Source: Narthecium ossifragum
Taxonomy: Eukaryota; Streptophyta; Magnoliopsida; Dioscoreales; Nartheciaceae
Direction of reading: 5' to 3'
NCBI GenBank assembly: GCA_963920575.1
Contig: OY986969.1
Location: 9,111,096 to 9,175,095, forward strand
Length of the DNA: 64,000 nt
The notes below the pieces were generated by a model. That model was not told where the DNA came from. It did not search any database and saw nothing but the letters and a program-made list of their open reading frames with translations. This document shows, in pieces, positions 44,094 through 56,200 of the stretch. Each line of letters starts with the position of its first letter. Position 1 is the first letter of the stretch. The position numbers and the translations under genes are program-made.

Positions 44094-45321
44094 ATGCCTA
44101 CGCCTGGAGGGCGAGGCTGAGTCGGGTAGCCGGGTAAGCAATCCCACAACGCCTGGGTATGGTACGGGGTTCGATATAAGTATATAGTAAGCCCTTAATA
44201 GACACAACGCCTTTTAAAGCCGTGCTGGCAGTGATACGCCAGAAAACTCCAAAGTTAAGCGTGCTTGCCTTGGAGTAGTCCCGGGATGGGTGACCTACTG
44301 GGAAGTTTTTTCAGATTTCTGCAATGAGCCAAAAGCGGACAATATTGTGTCGGGTGGGGCCCTCGGGTGGATCCTGGTCGGACCGGGAGCCCGGGGCCGG
44401 GGTCCAGTGGAGGGCCGGGGCGTTACAGTGTCGCCCTCAAGCAAAGACTGGGTGTACACAGGGGTCCCATAACCCCACCGTGTCATGGTCTTTCAGCCGA
44501 ACTGGTCACCTACTGGGTCGCCCTCAACGAGGCAGGACACCAGCACTGCCATCTCTCTAGCAGGAAACCAACACTGCTAGGCCGGCAACCAACACCGCTG
44601 AGTAGGCACAACCTCTACCCAAGAGACAGTGAACCGGACACCGGCTACACCTCAACACTCGGCTCGAGGCCGACACGACCTCTAAACATCAAACCACATG
44701 TATTCAGGTCATCTAACCCTATCATCGAGAAACGACTGAATACTACAAATCGAGTCCTGGATCAGGCTACCCGCAACGGTCCTAAAGCTAGATCCGGACT
44801 ACCCGAAAGCCCTGGATCGGCGATCAACCCATCGCCAACGTCCTACACAGATGCAACTAATGCACAAGGCAATGCATGTTATGAGCACACACATGAATAT
44901 ACAGATAAGCATACATCAGTATGTGGTTGTATATCAAACAAGGTCTGGGCACGGCACCCTGCCGGCCCGGGGTGGTGAACAGGTAAGTAAGGTCTAGGAG
45001 CTGCTACAGTGGTACCACCACCAACTGTCAGTAGTCCAGCACAACACCTGCATCGGAAAGCAGCCCCTCAAACAACAGCTCACATATATCACAGATAAAG
45101 CCCTCGGCGCACGCCGGCATGCAAGGCTAAGAAAAGCTGTAGGGCTACCCGCCTGTTTATTCTAAACACCCCGGGAGTCATCACTCCCCCGATTCACCAC
45201 TGCCCCTATTATAGGGCTAACATGCTTAAACATATGTACCAGATATAAAAGCGGTAAGGAAAACCGTCATACAAAGCCCCGCGGGCAAAACCAAGAAGAA
45301 TTTCTCTCTCTGCCGTAGACG

Positions 45322-45633
45322 GATCGATCCTTCCCCCCAAGGGAAGATCGATCCTTCTAATGGCAGGGAACAATCTCTCCATATCATACCAAGTAAGATC
45401 GATCCTTCCTCCCAAGAAGATCGATCCTACTCGCGATAGGGAACATCCTCACTACCGTTCCAAGGAAGATCGATCCTTCCCCCCTCAGGAAGATCGATCC
45501 TACTCGCAACGAGGGGGATCCCATGCTACCCAAGGCACAAGGATCGATCATCCTCACTCGAGAGTGATCGATCCTGCTTGGGTTCAGCATGACCAACAAA
45601 GAAGGATCGATCTGTCTCACAGAAGGATGGATC
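45322..45633. repeat. GATCGATC pairs in LTR3
   Basis: Pairs start at 45322/45346, 45397/45419, 45468/45492, 45542/45566 and 45605/45626; spacing 21-24 bp, pair period about 63-75 bp. This is the counterpart of 34488-34781 in the related LTR. Confidence 0.85.
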
Positions 45634-45976
45634 GAGTTGGGTTCTCTAGCAAACCTCCGACGAGAAATATCATCGGAAAACTCCACCAAATCTCACAAAA
45701 CCTTGGGATCTAGTAGTACGAAGGACCATGTGTCGAAAACCGGTGGAAATACTACAATCTCACAAGTATATATCAAGATCTAAGCACAAGATCACAAACA
45801 ACCGGAAAAACCTCCAAAAAATCCGAAAGAATTGTAGGTAGGATCCCTACCTAAGCAATAGCAACTTCAATCCCAGCTGCTAGGCCTTGGATCGTCCAAA
45901 ACCTCTTTGAAATCCAGAAACTCTCAGCTCAAGAACTCGGATTTCAAAAGAGATTTAAGAAAGAAGGTTACGTCCG

Positions 45977-45983
45977 TTTTATA
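45977..45983 (-). promoter_or_regulatory. TATA-like box of LTR3
   Basis: The minus strand reads TATAAAA, about 25 bp downstream (minus sense) of the array at 46007. Confidence 0.5.
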
Positions 45984-46006
45984 GACAAACAAACCGACCT
46001 AAGCAG

Positions 46007-46145
46007 GATCGATCCGTCCAAGAGGAACGATCGATCCGTCCAAATGGAATAATCGATCCGTCTAAGAGAATGATCAATCCTTCTCAACGATCCGCGTTCC
46101 TGGCATTGAACGATCGATCCTTCTAGCAAGGAAGGATCGATCCTT
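46007..46145. repeat. Second GATCGATC array in LTR3
   Basis: Words at 46007, 46029, 46051 and 46072 (spacing 22, 22, 21), followed by further copies near 46112 and 46134. They are linked by GATCCGTCC text. Confidence 0.85.
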
Positions 46146-46354
46146 CTTTCGCAAGAAGCTAGACTTGGGCTAAAACTTAAGCCCAAGCCCGGATCTTTCG
46201 ATCCCGGGTCCCACTAACCATTCTAACCAAACATTATCACAAACATGGTCAGTGTGTGCCCACGCGGGTGTGAAACTAGCTGACAATGCGCAATTTACCA
46301 AATTTCCCTTGTGTTCCACAACGAGCCACAGGAGTAGAGGGACGGGTCCTCACA

Positions 46355-46661
46355 ATCACACCGGCTCTAAGCACTCCTCGAAGTGTGACCAACCATGATA
46401 AGGATTACGTTGGTTCTAAGCGCTCCTTAACACGTGAACAAGGTAGAACAAATAGGGATTCCAGTGTATCTCCAATGCATCCCAAACCCTACAACTGGTA
46501 AAAAAATTAAAAGTAACAACCGCACTTAGATCTTGGCATAGAAGAAACGGCACGACCTCTAAACCTCAATCATTGAACATGGTAGCTTACAAAGATTACA
46601 ATAACAATCTCGCCCTAGATCTTGCTACCCAGCCTCGATCCTACGGCTAGATCCGAGTTGT
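46355..46661 (-). other. Remnant of LTR4 between insertions
   Basis: Middle part of the exploded family T LTR; contains the family text CACGACCTCTAAACCTCAA and CGGCTAGATCCGAGTT. No gene. Confidence 0.7.
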
Positions 46662-48105
46662 TTATGAGTCACTAAATATTCATAACTAAACCCCTTAATT
46701 TACCTTTGTTAGCCCAAGAGTGTTTTTATTTGATAGTTTGTTAGTTGATTTCAGGTTTAATGAAGATTCAAGTTAGAAAATACAGAAAAAGGTTAATATA
46801 CTGAAAATACGCTGCTTCATCGTCTGTCAGGAAATAAATCGCCAGAAATTCTATATAAGTCCAAATGTTCTGAAACTTTATGGTGTAATAGAAGACTTCC
46901 ATATCAACAACTTTGATGTCTGACACTTTGCGAGATTACCGATGGCTTGATACCATCTTTGAAGAATATAAAGATATATAGATGCTGGAAAACTAGTTCA
47001 TCGCCGTTCAAAATAATATTCACCAAATATTCCAGATAAGTTAGAATATTATTAAATCTTCAAGATATGACAGAAGACTTCATAATCTACATCATTTGTG
47101 TTGAGCATGTTTTCAAATTCCAGCTTGATTGGACCCAGTTGCGATTGAAGTAAGACAACCAGAATTAATTCAATGAATCCTGGTTGTAGTAGATGTCCAA
47201 CTTAACCAAAACCATAATTTCGAGACTTAACCTATAAAAAGGGGTTGGCTGGCCGAAAAACGATAGGCTCCATAAAGAGAAAAGAGAGAATTAGGGTTTT
47301 GAAGATTTCATGGAGAAGACGGAGTCGCGGCGCGGATCCCAAACATTCTTCATCGAATATATGACCTTCATCCCAAAGATGAGTGGTTGACTTCTTTACT
47401 TAGGGATCTCATGAAGCTTTAGTGTAGTTTCTTTGTATTTTCTAGTTTGATACTTTATTCTTTTTCTAGACATGATCTTATACATACGATTTTATTGTTA
47501 ATAGAGTTGAAGGAACATAGTTCCTTGACGTATATTTTGGCCTACTTGATTTCGGTAATTGATGTTAGAGATCTATAAGATAGTTTTGATGTTGTTTGTG
47601 AATAACCGATGAAATATTTTATGCTTAGTGATGATAGGTTGTGCGAAGGTTACCCCAAAGACAATCTAAGCTAATCGAAGATAAAATATGCCTTTGAAAA
47701 ACACTTACCTTCTTTTAGGGATTCATGTAAACTTAATAAGCTATGAATTTATAATGTCTAAATAAGAAAACAAGAGAATAACTAGAGAATACAGGAAGTG
47801 AAACTAAAGTGGATTGAGTAATCCTTAGGTTTCCTCATTGATCTATCTTAAATCCTTTTTACATTGCTTTCTTCGTTAGTTTTCATTAAATAATTATAAA
47901 AGAACCCAAATCAATCCTTCTTCACTTTAGGATTAGAGTTTCGAGATTTAATTCTGATTTTTCCTTGTTAGTCAAAGTTTTCCCTGAGGACCGACCCCGT
48001 ATTTCACCATTATCCTATCTTATTAATTTAGTGTTGAAAGAAAGGTTTATAAATTTCTAAATTGTGTTTTGCGTATGACTTAACGACATCGTTTGCAAGT
48101 GATCA
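46662..48105 (+). mobile_element. Solo LTR, family A
   Basis: Starts TTATGAGTCACTAAATATTC (TG mutated to TT) and ends GCAAGTGATCA. The flanks GTTGT and GTTAC match 3/5. The host LTR4 text is continuous across the gap (CCGAGTT to ACCCAAGCTCTCGGATCGGCG). 1444 bp. Confidence 0.82.
47233..47239 (+). promoter_or_regulatory. TATA box of family A solo LTR
   Basis: TATAAAAAGGGG, position-equivalent to 59565 in the related LTR. Confidence 0.6.
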
Positions 48106-48370
48106 GTTACCCAAGCTCTCGGATCGGCGAAACCCTATTCACCCACGTACTAACCTTATACTTCTAATGCTAACAAATGCATGCAATGTTTAGATACAAA
48201 ATACAAAAGTATGTGTGAGGACCTGTCCCTCTATTCATGTAGCTCATTGTTGACCACAAGAGCAATTTGGTAAATTAAGCCTTGTCGGTTTGTTTCTCAC
48301 CCGTGTGCGCACACAGCCTCTGATTGATGATTTTGTTTGACTAGATCCGTTTGGATTTTTTTGACCTGTG

Positions 48371-48441
48371 GATCGATCCAAGCTAGTGTTGGATCGATCT
48401 AGCTAGATCTTGGATCGATCCGACTTAGTCTTGGATCGATC
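48371..48441. repeat. Four GGATCGATCC words at 21-bp spacing
   Basis: GATCGATC starts at 48371, 48392, 48413 and 48434, exactly 21 bp each, near the 5' end of the solo LTR. Confidence 0.9.
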
Positions 48442-49218
48442 CGGATACTGTAGCATGTCGGCGCCTTTCTTCCTTGAGAGGACGGCCGTCGTGGCCATTG
48501 CGGCCGTCGCTCTCCGCTGTCAGGGGAGAGAAGACTTTCTCTCCTCTGCTTCCCCTTTTCCCCTCCTTCCCCGGCTTTCCCCCTTCCCTTTTCTTTCCTC
48601 TTCCTCCTCTTCTCCTTCTCGGCTGCTTCCTTCTTCTTTCTTCTTCTTCCACGAGCTCTGCTTCCCCTGTTTCCGGCTGAACCTTCTTCTCCACCGTTCT
48701 CCCTCCTCCGGCCACCTTTTTGAGCGTTTGAGGGCTTGTTGGAACCGTGGCAGTGTGAGGAAGATCTCTGGTGTGGTTTGAAGCTCCGTTAGTGACCGGT
48801 TTGCAGGGAATCAACCGAGGATTGCGTTTCCGATATGTGTTCTACCTACATGAGTTGTTTAATGGGTTTCTCTTAATCTAGCCGTTAGATCTTGATGTTC
48901 TTTGTGCGTTGGCTTCCTTTTGCTTAGTATAATTTCTGTTTTAAGTTTCATAAGTTTTAGTTGAGATTTTAGTAGGATTTAAGCATATTAAAGCCCGGAT
49001 TTTTCCGGTTTTGCTGTTCCTGAAGAACATCCAACTTACGGCGCGTTTTCTGGTCAATACAAACATGGTATTGACCTATGATGAACATAAGAGTTGTAGA
49101 TCTCTGAGTTATCTTTCTATTCCATCTTATTTCATATTTTTCTTATTTTTCTATGAATTGTGGTGATATTTCTCGTGGCTTGCGATGAGACTGATTTGAA
49201 GCTGTGTGAAGCTGTTTG

Positions 49219-49460
49219 GATCGATCCAAATACTCCGGATCGATCCAATATTTTTTGGATTGATCCAAATGTCCCGGATCGATCCCAAAGCTGACTGATG
49301 GTGTTTTATGGACTATTTTTAGTGATTTTGGTTAGTGTTTTCCCGGTAATCGAGCCGTTGGATGCTGTTGGATCTAGGATCGATCCAGGTTGCACCCAAA
49401 ATGGTCTATTCACTGAGAGTAAGTCGGATCGATCCATAGGTATGTTTGGATCAATCCAGT
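49219..49460. repeat. Second GGATCGATCC group in the same LTR
   Basis: Words at 49219, 49238, 49258 and 49277 (19-20 bp apart), and isolated copies near 49378, 49428 and 49448. Confidence 0.8.
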
Positions 49461-50453
49461 GTTTCCCAGGAACAGTGTCTGAGGGTAGCAGAGAATGGCA
49501 TGTTTAGTGATATTGTTATAAACTGCTGTCTGTTACCGCTTTGTGGTTGAATCGGGAGAGCGATGACTCCCGGGATTGTGTAGAATAAATGGGCTGACTA
49601 CGTGGCCTTTATCGCTTTGTGGTTAACCGAGGGAATCATGAATCTCGGGAATGTTTAGTATAAACGGGTCGAATGTATGCTCTTGATTGCTGCTTGATTA
49701 TACTGTTGCATGCATTGTTGATTGTGCATTAGAGGCCTAGGGTTTGACTGTAGTGCTGTTAGTCTGATGTTTGGGGTCGTGTTAGCTCTGTTGCTTTGAG
49801 TGTTGAGAGTTGGTTGTCATAACCACGGTTGTTCTGCCAAGTGTGGAGATCCCGCTTGGAGAGGGGTGTCCTACATGTATCGTCATGTTCACCCTGTGTC
49901 AGGGAATGTCGGAGAATGTCCACCCTTGAACAGTGGCTGTCGGAGGGACGTACTTTGGACAGGTACCCTTCGAGTTATTGACGGTATTTATGGGGTCATT
50001 AGCAGGCCTCAGTACTTGGCACAGAGTTAGTTCAGTTGCAGTTTCCCCTTCCTTGTGTGTGTCACTGAGCTTAGTGCTCACTCCTACCCGGGCGGCGTTT
50101 GCAGGTGCAGGTACCAGCTCTCCTTCGGTGGGCCCCAGTTGCTCGTCCCGCGGTGGCGCGACGACATCAGGGCATGTTTGAGGGCTAAGATGGCTTCTGT
50201 TGTGCCTTCCGGGAGACCTCTGTTGATGTAACCTTTTTGAGTTTTATTACATCTTTTGTACATGAGGACTGGTTTATGTAAATCTTAATGTAACTCTGTT
50301 GTATGTACAGTTTTGTAATAATGGTAGTTAGATTTACTTATGTCCTCTGACTGCTTGTTGTAACTGTTTCCGCCAGTTGCTGTTAGTAGATGTAGGAACC
50401 CCCCCTCGTGTCCCGGTCCGGATGGGTTTTCTGGACCGGGGCGCGACAGTATG

Positions 50454-51915
50454 AGCATGCAATAGTATGCCAAACAAAAATATAAGTCTAGGCATAGCTT
50501 ACAGCTCGCCAAAGGGGTAGAGATAGTAGGGGTCTAAACAAAGCGAAATAAGGGCGCAACAGGCGCACAAGCCTTTACGAGGCTAAACAAACAACTGACC
50601 ATCTTAAATTTTGGCATTATGATGGCATATACAGCCGTCATCCGAAATTCTACAACGGGGCACACCCCCTGCCAACAATAGAAGCAATTAACGTTTATAT
50701 GAATTAGGGCACACCTTCGGACCATTTATTCGACACATCCCAAGGGGCAGGACTCCCTTGGTTCAACTATGAGCCTCACATAGGGCTCAGATATACACAA
50801 TACATAAATGTATAGGTTCAAATTTATATAGAATGCTATTGTCTTGATATAATTCATAACATGCAAGAACATAACAAATAGTTAAACATTCTATAAACCT
50901 TGTGTAAATACTTCAAAAATCATGAAAAACTATCATGTTAACTCAATTTATCGACACAAAGATCCCCTCAAAAAATTGGATCGAAAAAAGCTTCGAAAAC
51001 CATAAAAAAAACGGTCACTAAAACCCCATCAGCTAGTTTTGGATCGATCCCAACTGCTTAGACAACTTCATATTGGTCTCATCATAGGTTATGAAAAAAA
51101 TCACCAAAATTTATATAAAAATTGAAAAAATACAAAATCAGTTGAATCTTAAAGTAGACTCAGAGATCTACAACTTTCATATTGAAGATCAATTGAAAAT
51201 ATACATGTAAAGTGCCGCGATTGGGGCTAAACCGGTTGGTTTAAGCCAAAACCCAGAAATCCAGGAAAAACCGACAAAAGATGCATAAATCTCGATCAAA
51301 ATCATTGATAAATCTTATGAAGCTTCTATCAACTGATAAACAAGAATAGAAGAACAACCTAGAGAAGTGAAATCCACAAAACAACAAACCAAATCCTTAA
51401 TACACCCTAAACTTCAGTTTAGGTTTAAAACCCTACCTCAAACGAGCTAAACCTCCTCTAATCCGACCTCAAGTGACTTCCTCCCTCGTCGTCACCTCCT
51501 CCACGTCGCTTGGGGAACGCCAGAGCTCCTTCTCTCTCACTATTTCACTCGCGATGAGAAGAAAGAAGGGAAAGTAAGAGCTGTGGGAAATAGGGGAAGG
51601 AAGAAGAAAAAGAGAGAAAGAAGTAAGGGGGGTTTATACTAAAGCTGAGATTTAATCTCGCCCATCCATTTCGATCTTTCCCAATCGAGCTCCGAGAGCG
51701 CCCCTAAGGATCTAATCAATCACATACATCAATCCAAGACCGTGTGCACTACGTGGGTGTGAAACAGACCGACAAGACATAATTTATCAAATTGCAATTA
51801 GGGTCCAAAAATAACAATGCAATCATGTGATCGCGCTCGACACGAAACAAAGCTAACCGGACCCGTGGCCCTCGACCCACGCGGTAGAGTCAAGTTAGAG
51901 AAACGGGTCCTCACA
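50454..51915 (-). other. Terminal remnant of LTR4
   Basis: 5' (minus-sense) 1.46 kb of the exploded LTR, ending GGGTCCTCACA. It contains a single GGATCGATCC (51041) and no gene. Confidence 0.7.
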
Positions 51916-51920
51916 CATCT

Positions 51921-52522
51921 TGCCACCCAGGGGCATTCTGGGGATTGAGAGGCTTAGGAGCCTTGTTTTGCAAAAAAAGGGGGGGTGGCGTGCCAAAAGT
52001 GAATTCTGGGGACCCAAAACAGCAAAAAATTCATATCTTGGATATGGAATTAGGGTTTTGTTCACCTCATACCGTCACTTCTTTCATAACATCATAGCAG
52101 CGGCCCGTATCTGTCTGAATCTCATGCAACGGTCAAGATCATTAGGAAATACTAACTAGAATTTAGATGGTAAAAATCGTGATCGTTGGATAGATGAGAT
52201 TCAAACAGGGCCATTGTTATGATGATATGAGGTAAACATAGCTCATGGAATTGCATTCGACGATAGAAACCCTTTTGGGTCAACCACGTTTGTATTAAGT
52301 AAAATTTTGGATTTGACACATTTCTATTTATATTTTTGGCAATTACAAAACTATATTCATAATCTTTGGACAGGGTAATATTCTTGTAATCTTTCGTTAT
52401 ATCCTCGTATAATGTGCATGTGTTTTTTTATCTAATCTCAAAGATTGTGAAGATAATTTGTAATTATGATGGATAACAAAACGAAATGTATGCGGTTGAT
52501 ATTTTTCTCCCTACATAGGTAA
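51921..52522. other. Unassigned AT-rich flank
   Basis: Between LTR4 and the second MULE. No open frame with recognisable features. It may be the outer end of the decayed MULE 1 cut off by LTR4, but no terminal repeat is visible. Confidence 0.35.
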
Positions 52523-52531
52523 TTGATTAAA

Positions 52532-52645
52532 GGGTTTTTTACATATATATCCTCAAAAACCTTTTAAATTACGTATTTACCCCTACATTCTTCATATTTT
52601 CATATATACCCCTGAAAAGTTCAAAAAATCTCAAAAATACCCTTC
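52532..52645 (+). repeat. Left terminal inverted repeat of MULE 2
   Basis: Starts GGGTTTTTTACATATATATC; matches the reverse complement of 58136-58249 with only a few differences by eye. Confidence 0.93.
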
Positions 52646-52971
52646 CATCTACTTCCGTCCGGTTAAGTAACCTAACCATGGGATAAACTCTAACCGGGCT
52701 GGGTAAATTTACTTAAATACCCCCACCACGTATCTAGGCTTTAATCGGCATATCCTAAACAATCTCCCGCACGATCATTAACAGTCCTAAGTTTTCATAT
52801 GTTCCTACCAGATAAACACAGTGATCACCCCCTAGGGTTTCCTCCGCGCCCATCGATTGGCTTCACCGACGTCGATACCCGTCGATCGGCTTCACCGCGC
52901 CCATCGATCTTTGCACCCATTCGTGTCTCTTAGGGTTTTCTACGGCTTGCCTGACCTAAATTGGGAGTGCT

Positions 52972-53051
52972 ATGGATGATGATCTTGCTGATATGTACGT
53001 TATCAAGGGACCATTGCAAGAGGGATGCAACCCTCGAGTCCAAGATATAAG
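52972..53051 (+). other. Duplicate alternative first exon of MULE 2 transposase
   Basis: ATGGATGATGATCTTGC to ATATAAG before a GTATGTTA donor. It is a diverged copy of the exon at 53210-53307 and has the same splice phase, so it could join exon 2 in frame. Confidence 0.5.
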
Positions 53052-53209
53052 GTATGTTACAGTTTTGTTCTATGCATGGGTTGAGTACATTGCAAGAGTG
53101 ATGTTTTCCGTCCGGATGTGATGTTTTTTGAGTATGTTTTTTGGATGAGCACATTGCATTGGTTGAATACTTCATCACTTAGTTCTATTGCATTGCAAGA
53201 GGGAAAGTT

Positions 53210-56200
53210 ATGGATGATGATGTTATGGAAGATCCCCTTGCTGGCTTGTATGTTAGCCCACAGTCACCATTGCAAGCGGGATCTATCCCTCGAGTCAAAG
53301 AATTCAGGTATGTTGCGTTGGGGTAGAGTTATTCACTGTTATTAGACAACTGAACATGCTTTGAATGATCATTCTGGCTTATTTTTCCTTGTTATTAGAG
53401 TGGCCCAAGCTTCAACAGAACCAATGATGGAAATCAAATTATACCATTCTGGCTTTTGGAAAAGTCAGGCCAAGTCTGGTACGATGCAATATGAGTGTGG
53501 TAAGACAAAGACAATAAAGGTGCATCCAAGTCGATCTACATTTGAGGAGCTAAAGGGAGACATAACAGCTATCTGTTCATGGACCTTTGGTGCCCAGTTG
53601 CACATGTCATACCTGATACCAGGAAGCAATCCAAGGCATTATCATCATGTTCACAATGATGAAGATTACAAAGGGATGATTCTGCTTCATGAGATCTACT
53701 CGAAGAAGGTTGTCGAATTGTATGTAGAGACTGGCCAAGCAAGTGATTTGTATAGCAGTGCAAGGGCCACAGCTAGTGCCACTGCGGAGGCCATGGTAGA
53801 TGTAAGAAGTGTGGCTACTGCAGAGGCTACTTCAGAGGGTACAGCAGAGTGTACAGCAGAGGCTACTTCAGAGGGTACAGCAGAGGCAGCTACAACAGAG
53901 GCAAGTACAGGGGTAACAGCAAATGCTAGTGCACAAAGTGAAGGGAATGGTAAATCAGTTGGTCAAGCACATGGCACAGCTAAGGGCAAGGCTACAGCAG
54001 AAGTAAGAGCAGAATGCAGTGCAGAAGGCAAAACTGGTGCTAAGGCAAAGGCTAAGTCAAGGGCTACAGTGACTGAGTTTGCAAGCTTTTTTGATGACTG
54101 TTATGGATCAGGGGAAGCTTATGTAGAAGATTTTGAAAAAGACTGGGAAGAAGACTTGGACTTTAGGCCTGGGCATCCTAATGCAAACCCATTGACTGAG
54201 GATCCAGATGGCATCGAAGATGAGGCAGACTATGTTACTGATGATAGTGATTACCACCCATGCAGTGACAGTGAGGATGATGAAGATGATGTGCATATGG
54301 AGGAGGACAACATTGATGAAGTGCCTACGTATGAAGGGGTAATGGGCAATGTTGACATGGAAGATCCCAATTTAAATGTGGGTTCTAAGTTCAAAGATGT
54401 AGACCAACTCAGGCTTGCACTTAGGCAGCATTCCATCAAGCATAACTATGAGTTCTTTATCAAGAAGAGTGACAAGAGCAGGGTGACTGTCAGATGCAGA
54501 GATCTTGACTGCATCTGGAGGATTCATGCATCAAGACTTTATGATGGGAAGACATTTGAGGTGAAGACAATGAGGGGGGATCACACATGTTTTGGCCGCA
54601 ATGCAGCTGGAGGGGAGATGGTCACTTCAGCATGGATTTCAAGTAAGCTTACCCAGTTGGTGGCAGATAATCCAAAGGTGAGTCCTAGGGACATAAGGAA
54701 GCTCATGTGGGATCAGTATCAAGTCAGAGTCTCATACATGAAGTGTTGGAGGGGCAAAGAGCTTGCATATGAACAGGTACATGGTAACATAGATGATTCC
54801 TTCAATGATGTTTCTAGCTTGAGAGAGGAGCTACTTGTGAGAAACCCTGGAAGTGTGATTGAGTATACAGAGGGCCCAGATCATACCTTTGAGAGATTCT
54901 TCTGTTGTTTCAAGGCATGCATGGATGGGTTCATTGCAGGATGCAGGCCTTTTTTGGGTGTTGACTCAACCCATCTGAAGGGTAGGTATCTGGGTCAGCT
55001 AATGGCAGCTACAGCTTTGGATGGTAACAATGGGTTGCTTCCAGTTGCTTTTGTTGTGGTTGAGTCTGAGTGTGGGAATGCATGGAAGTGGTTCTTTGAG
55101 ATGTTGTCAGTAGCTATGGATGGTAGGGTTAATGACTTGACAGTCATCTCTGATCAGGACAAAGGCATAAAAGAAGCTATGCAAGTGGTCCTACCTAATG
55201 CAGAACACAGGATATGTATGCGGCACTATTACAAGAATTTCTGAAAGGTGTTTCCAGGAGATAACTTTGAGACTGCTGTGTGGAATGCTGCTAGGGCATT
55301 CACAGAACATGAGTTTGCTGCTGCCATAGCAGAGGTCCTAAGGAACTCAGATGGAGAAGCTGTTGTTGCTCATTTGGGGGCCATTAACAGTACATGGTCA
55401 AGGCACACCTTCAATGATACTAGTAAGAATATCTACATATGTAACAATCTGTCAGAGTCATTTAATTCCTGGGTATCAAATGAAAGATTTCTGCCATGTG
55501 TTGGGTTGGTGGACATGTTGAGGAGGAAGGTGATGACAAAAATGGATTTTCGGAGGAGGCTGTCAAGTAGGTGGAAGGGAAACTTGGTTCCTAATGCCAG
55601 GAAATATGTAGCTGATTTGTCAAGGAATTTAGGAGGTTACTCAGTAGTTATGGCAAGTGAATCCAGAGCTGAGGTGACATCTCCTTATGATAGGAATGAG
55701 GTTGACCTTGAAAATCATACATGCAGTTGTAGAAGATGGCAGTTGTCAGGCATGCCTTGTTTTCATGCTGCAGCAGTAATAGGTCAAGCAAGGAACCCAA
55801 ATTGGGAAAGTTTTGTCCATGAATACTTCAGCTTGCAAAGGTATATATAAGTAACTATACAATATCCATGATTAAATAATTAAACTTTGACCTGCAGTGA
55901 TATGATGTGATACAGGTACAGGGCAGGTTATGAAGGGTTCATCAGTACACTACCAGATAAAAATCAGTGGAAAAGGATTGATCTTGGCTATACCTTGCTT
56001 CCACCCCATACAGAGACAGGCCAAAGAAGAAGCGTATCCGAGGAGCAGATGAGAGGACAAAGAGTAAAAGACTACATAGGTGCTCAAGATGCAAGAAGTG
56101 GGGCCACCATCAGAACACCTGCAAGGAACCTTTAGTTGGAAGAGTTGAAGAAGATGGTGAAGGGTCTCGAAGTCAGGGGTAAACATTTAGCTTTTGATGG

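Larger units (their letters stand above)
36783..44427 (+). mobile_element. Complete Cassandra TRIM, split by family C element
   Basis: Two 366-bp LTRs (the second rejoined across the insertion: 37221-37257 plus 44099-44427) enclose 72 bp of internal DNA holding only a primer site, a hairpin and a polypurine tract. The TSD is GTATC (36778-36782) and GTGTC (44428-44432), 4/5. Non-autonomous, no coding capacity. Confidence 0.92.
37221..44427 (+). mobile_element. Cassandra 3' LTR, split
   Basis: TGTGAGGCCCGCTGGG at 37221, interrupted after 37257 and resuming at 44099 to GGCGTTACA at 44427. The right part has an intact 5S-like core (44222-44306) with GGGTGACCTACTGGGAAGT. Confidence 0.9.
36353..46354 (-). 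mobile_element. Solo LTR, family T (LTR3), interrupted
   Basis: TGTCGCGCCCCGACCC to GGTCCTCACA with a perfect TSD ATCAC (36348-36352 and 46355-46359). Net length is about 2352 bp once the Cassandra/family C insertion is removed. It is inserted in LTR4. Confidence 0.92.
48214..50448 (+). mobile_element. Solo LTR, family T, plus orientation
   Basis: TGTGAGGACCTGTCCCTC to GGGGCGCGACA, 2235 bp, with a perfect TSD GTATG (48209-48213 and 50449-50453). It contains the R-region signature CACTCCTACCCGGGCGGC..TTTGCAGGTGCAGG (50080-50110). The CT-rich open frame 48410-48781 is leader-like and not a gene. Confidence 0.92.
16619..51915 (-). mobile_element. Solo LTR, family T, exploded to 35 kb by nested insertions (LTR4)
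   Basis: The left end TATCACACCCCGACCCC (16619) and right end GGGTCCTCACA (51915) are the two termini of a family T LTR in minus orientation (TG mutated to TA on the left). AATCT (16614-16618) and CATCT (51916-51920) form a 4/5 TSD. The surviving pieces are 16619-16808, 35967-36352, 46355-46661, 48106-48213 and 50449-51915, about 2.44 kb in total, the normal size for this family. Everything else in the interval is a later insertion. Confidence 0.8.

Noticed and set aside
48410..48781. Ser/Pro-rich protein in solo LTR
   Set aside because: CT-rich LTR leader; the same relative region in other family T LTRs has no conserved frame.
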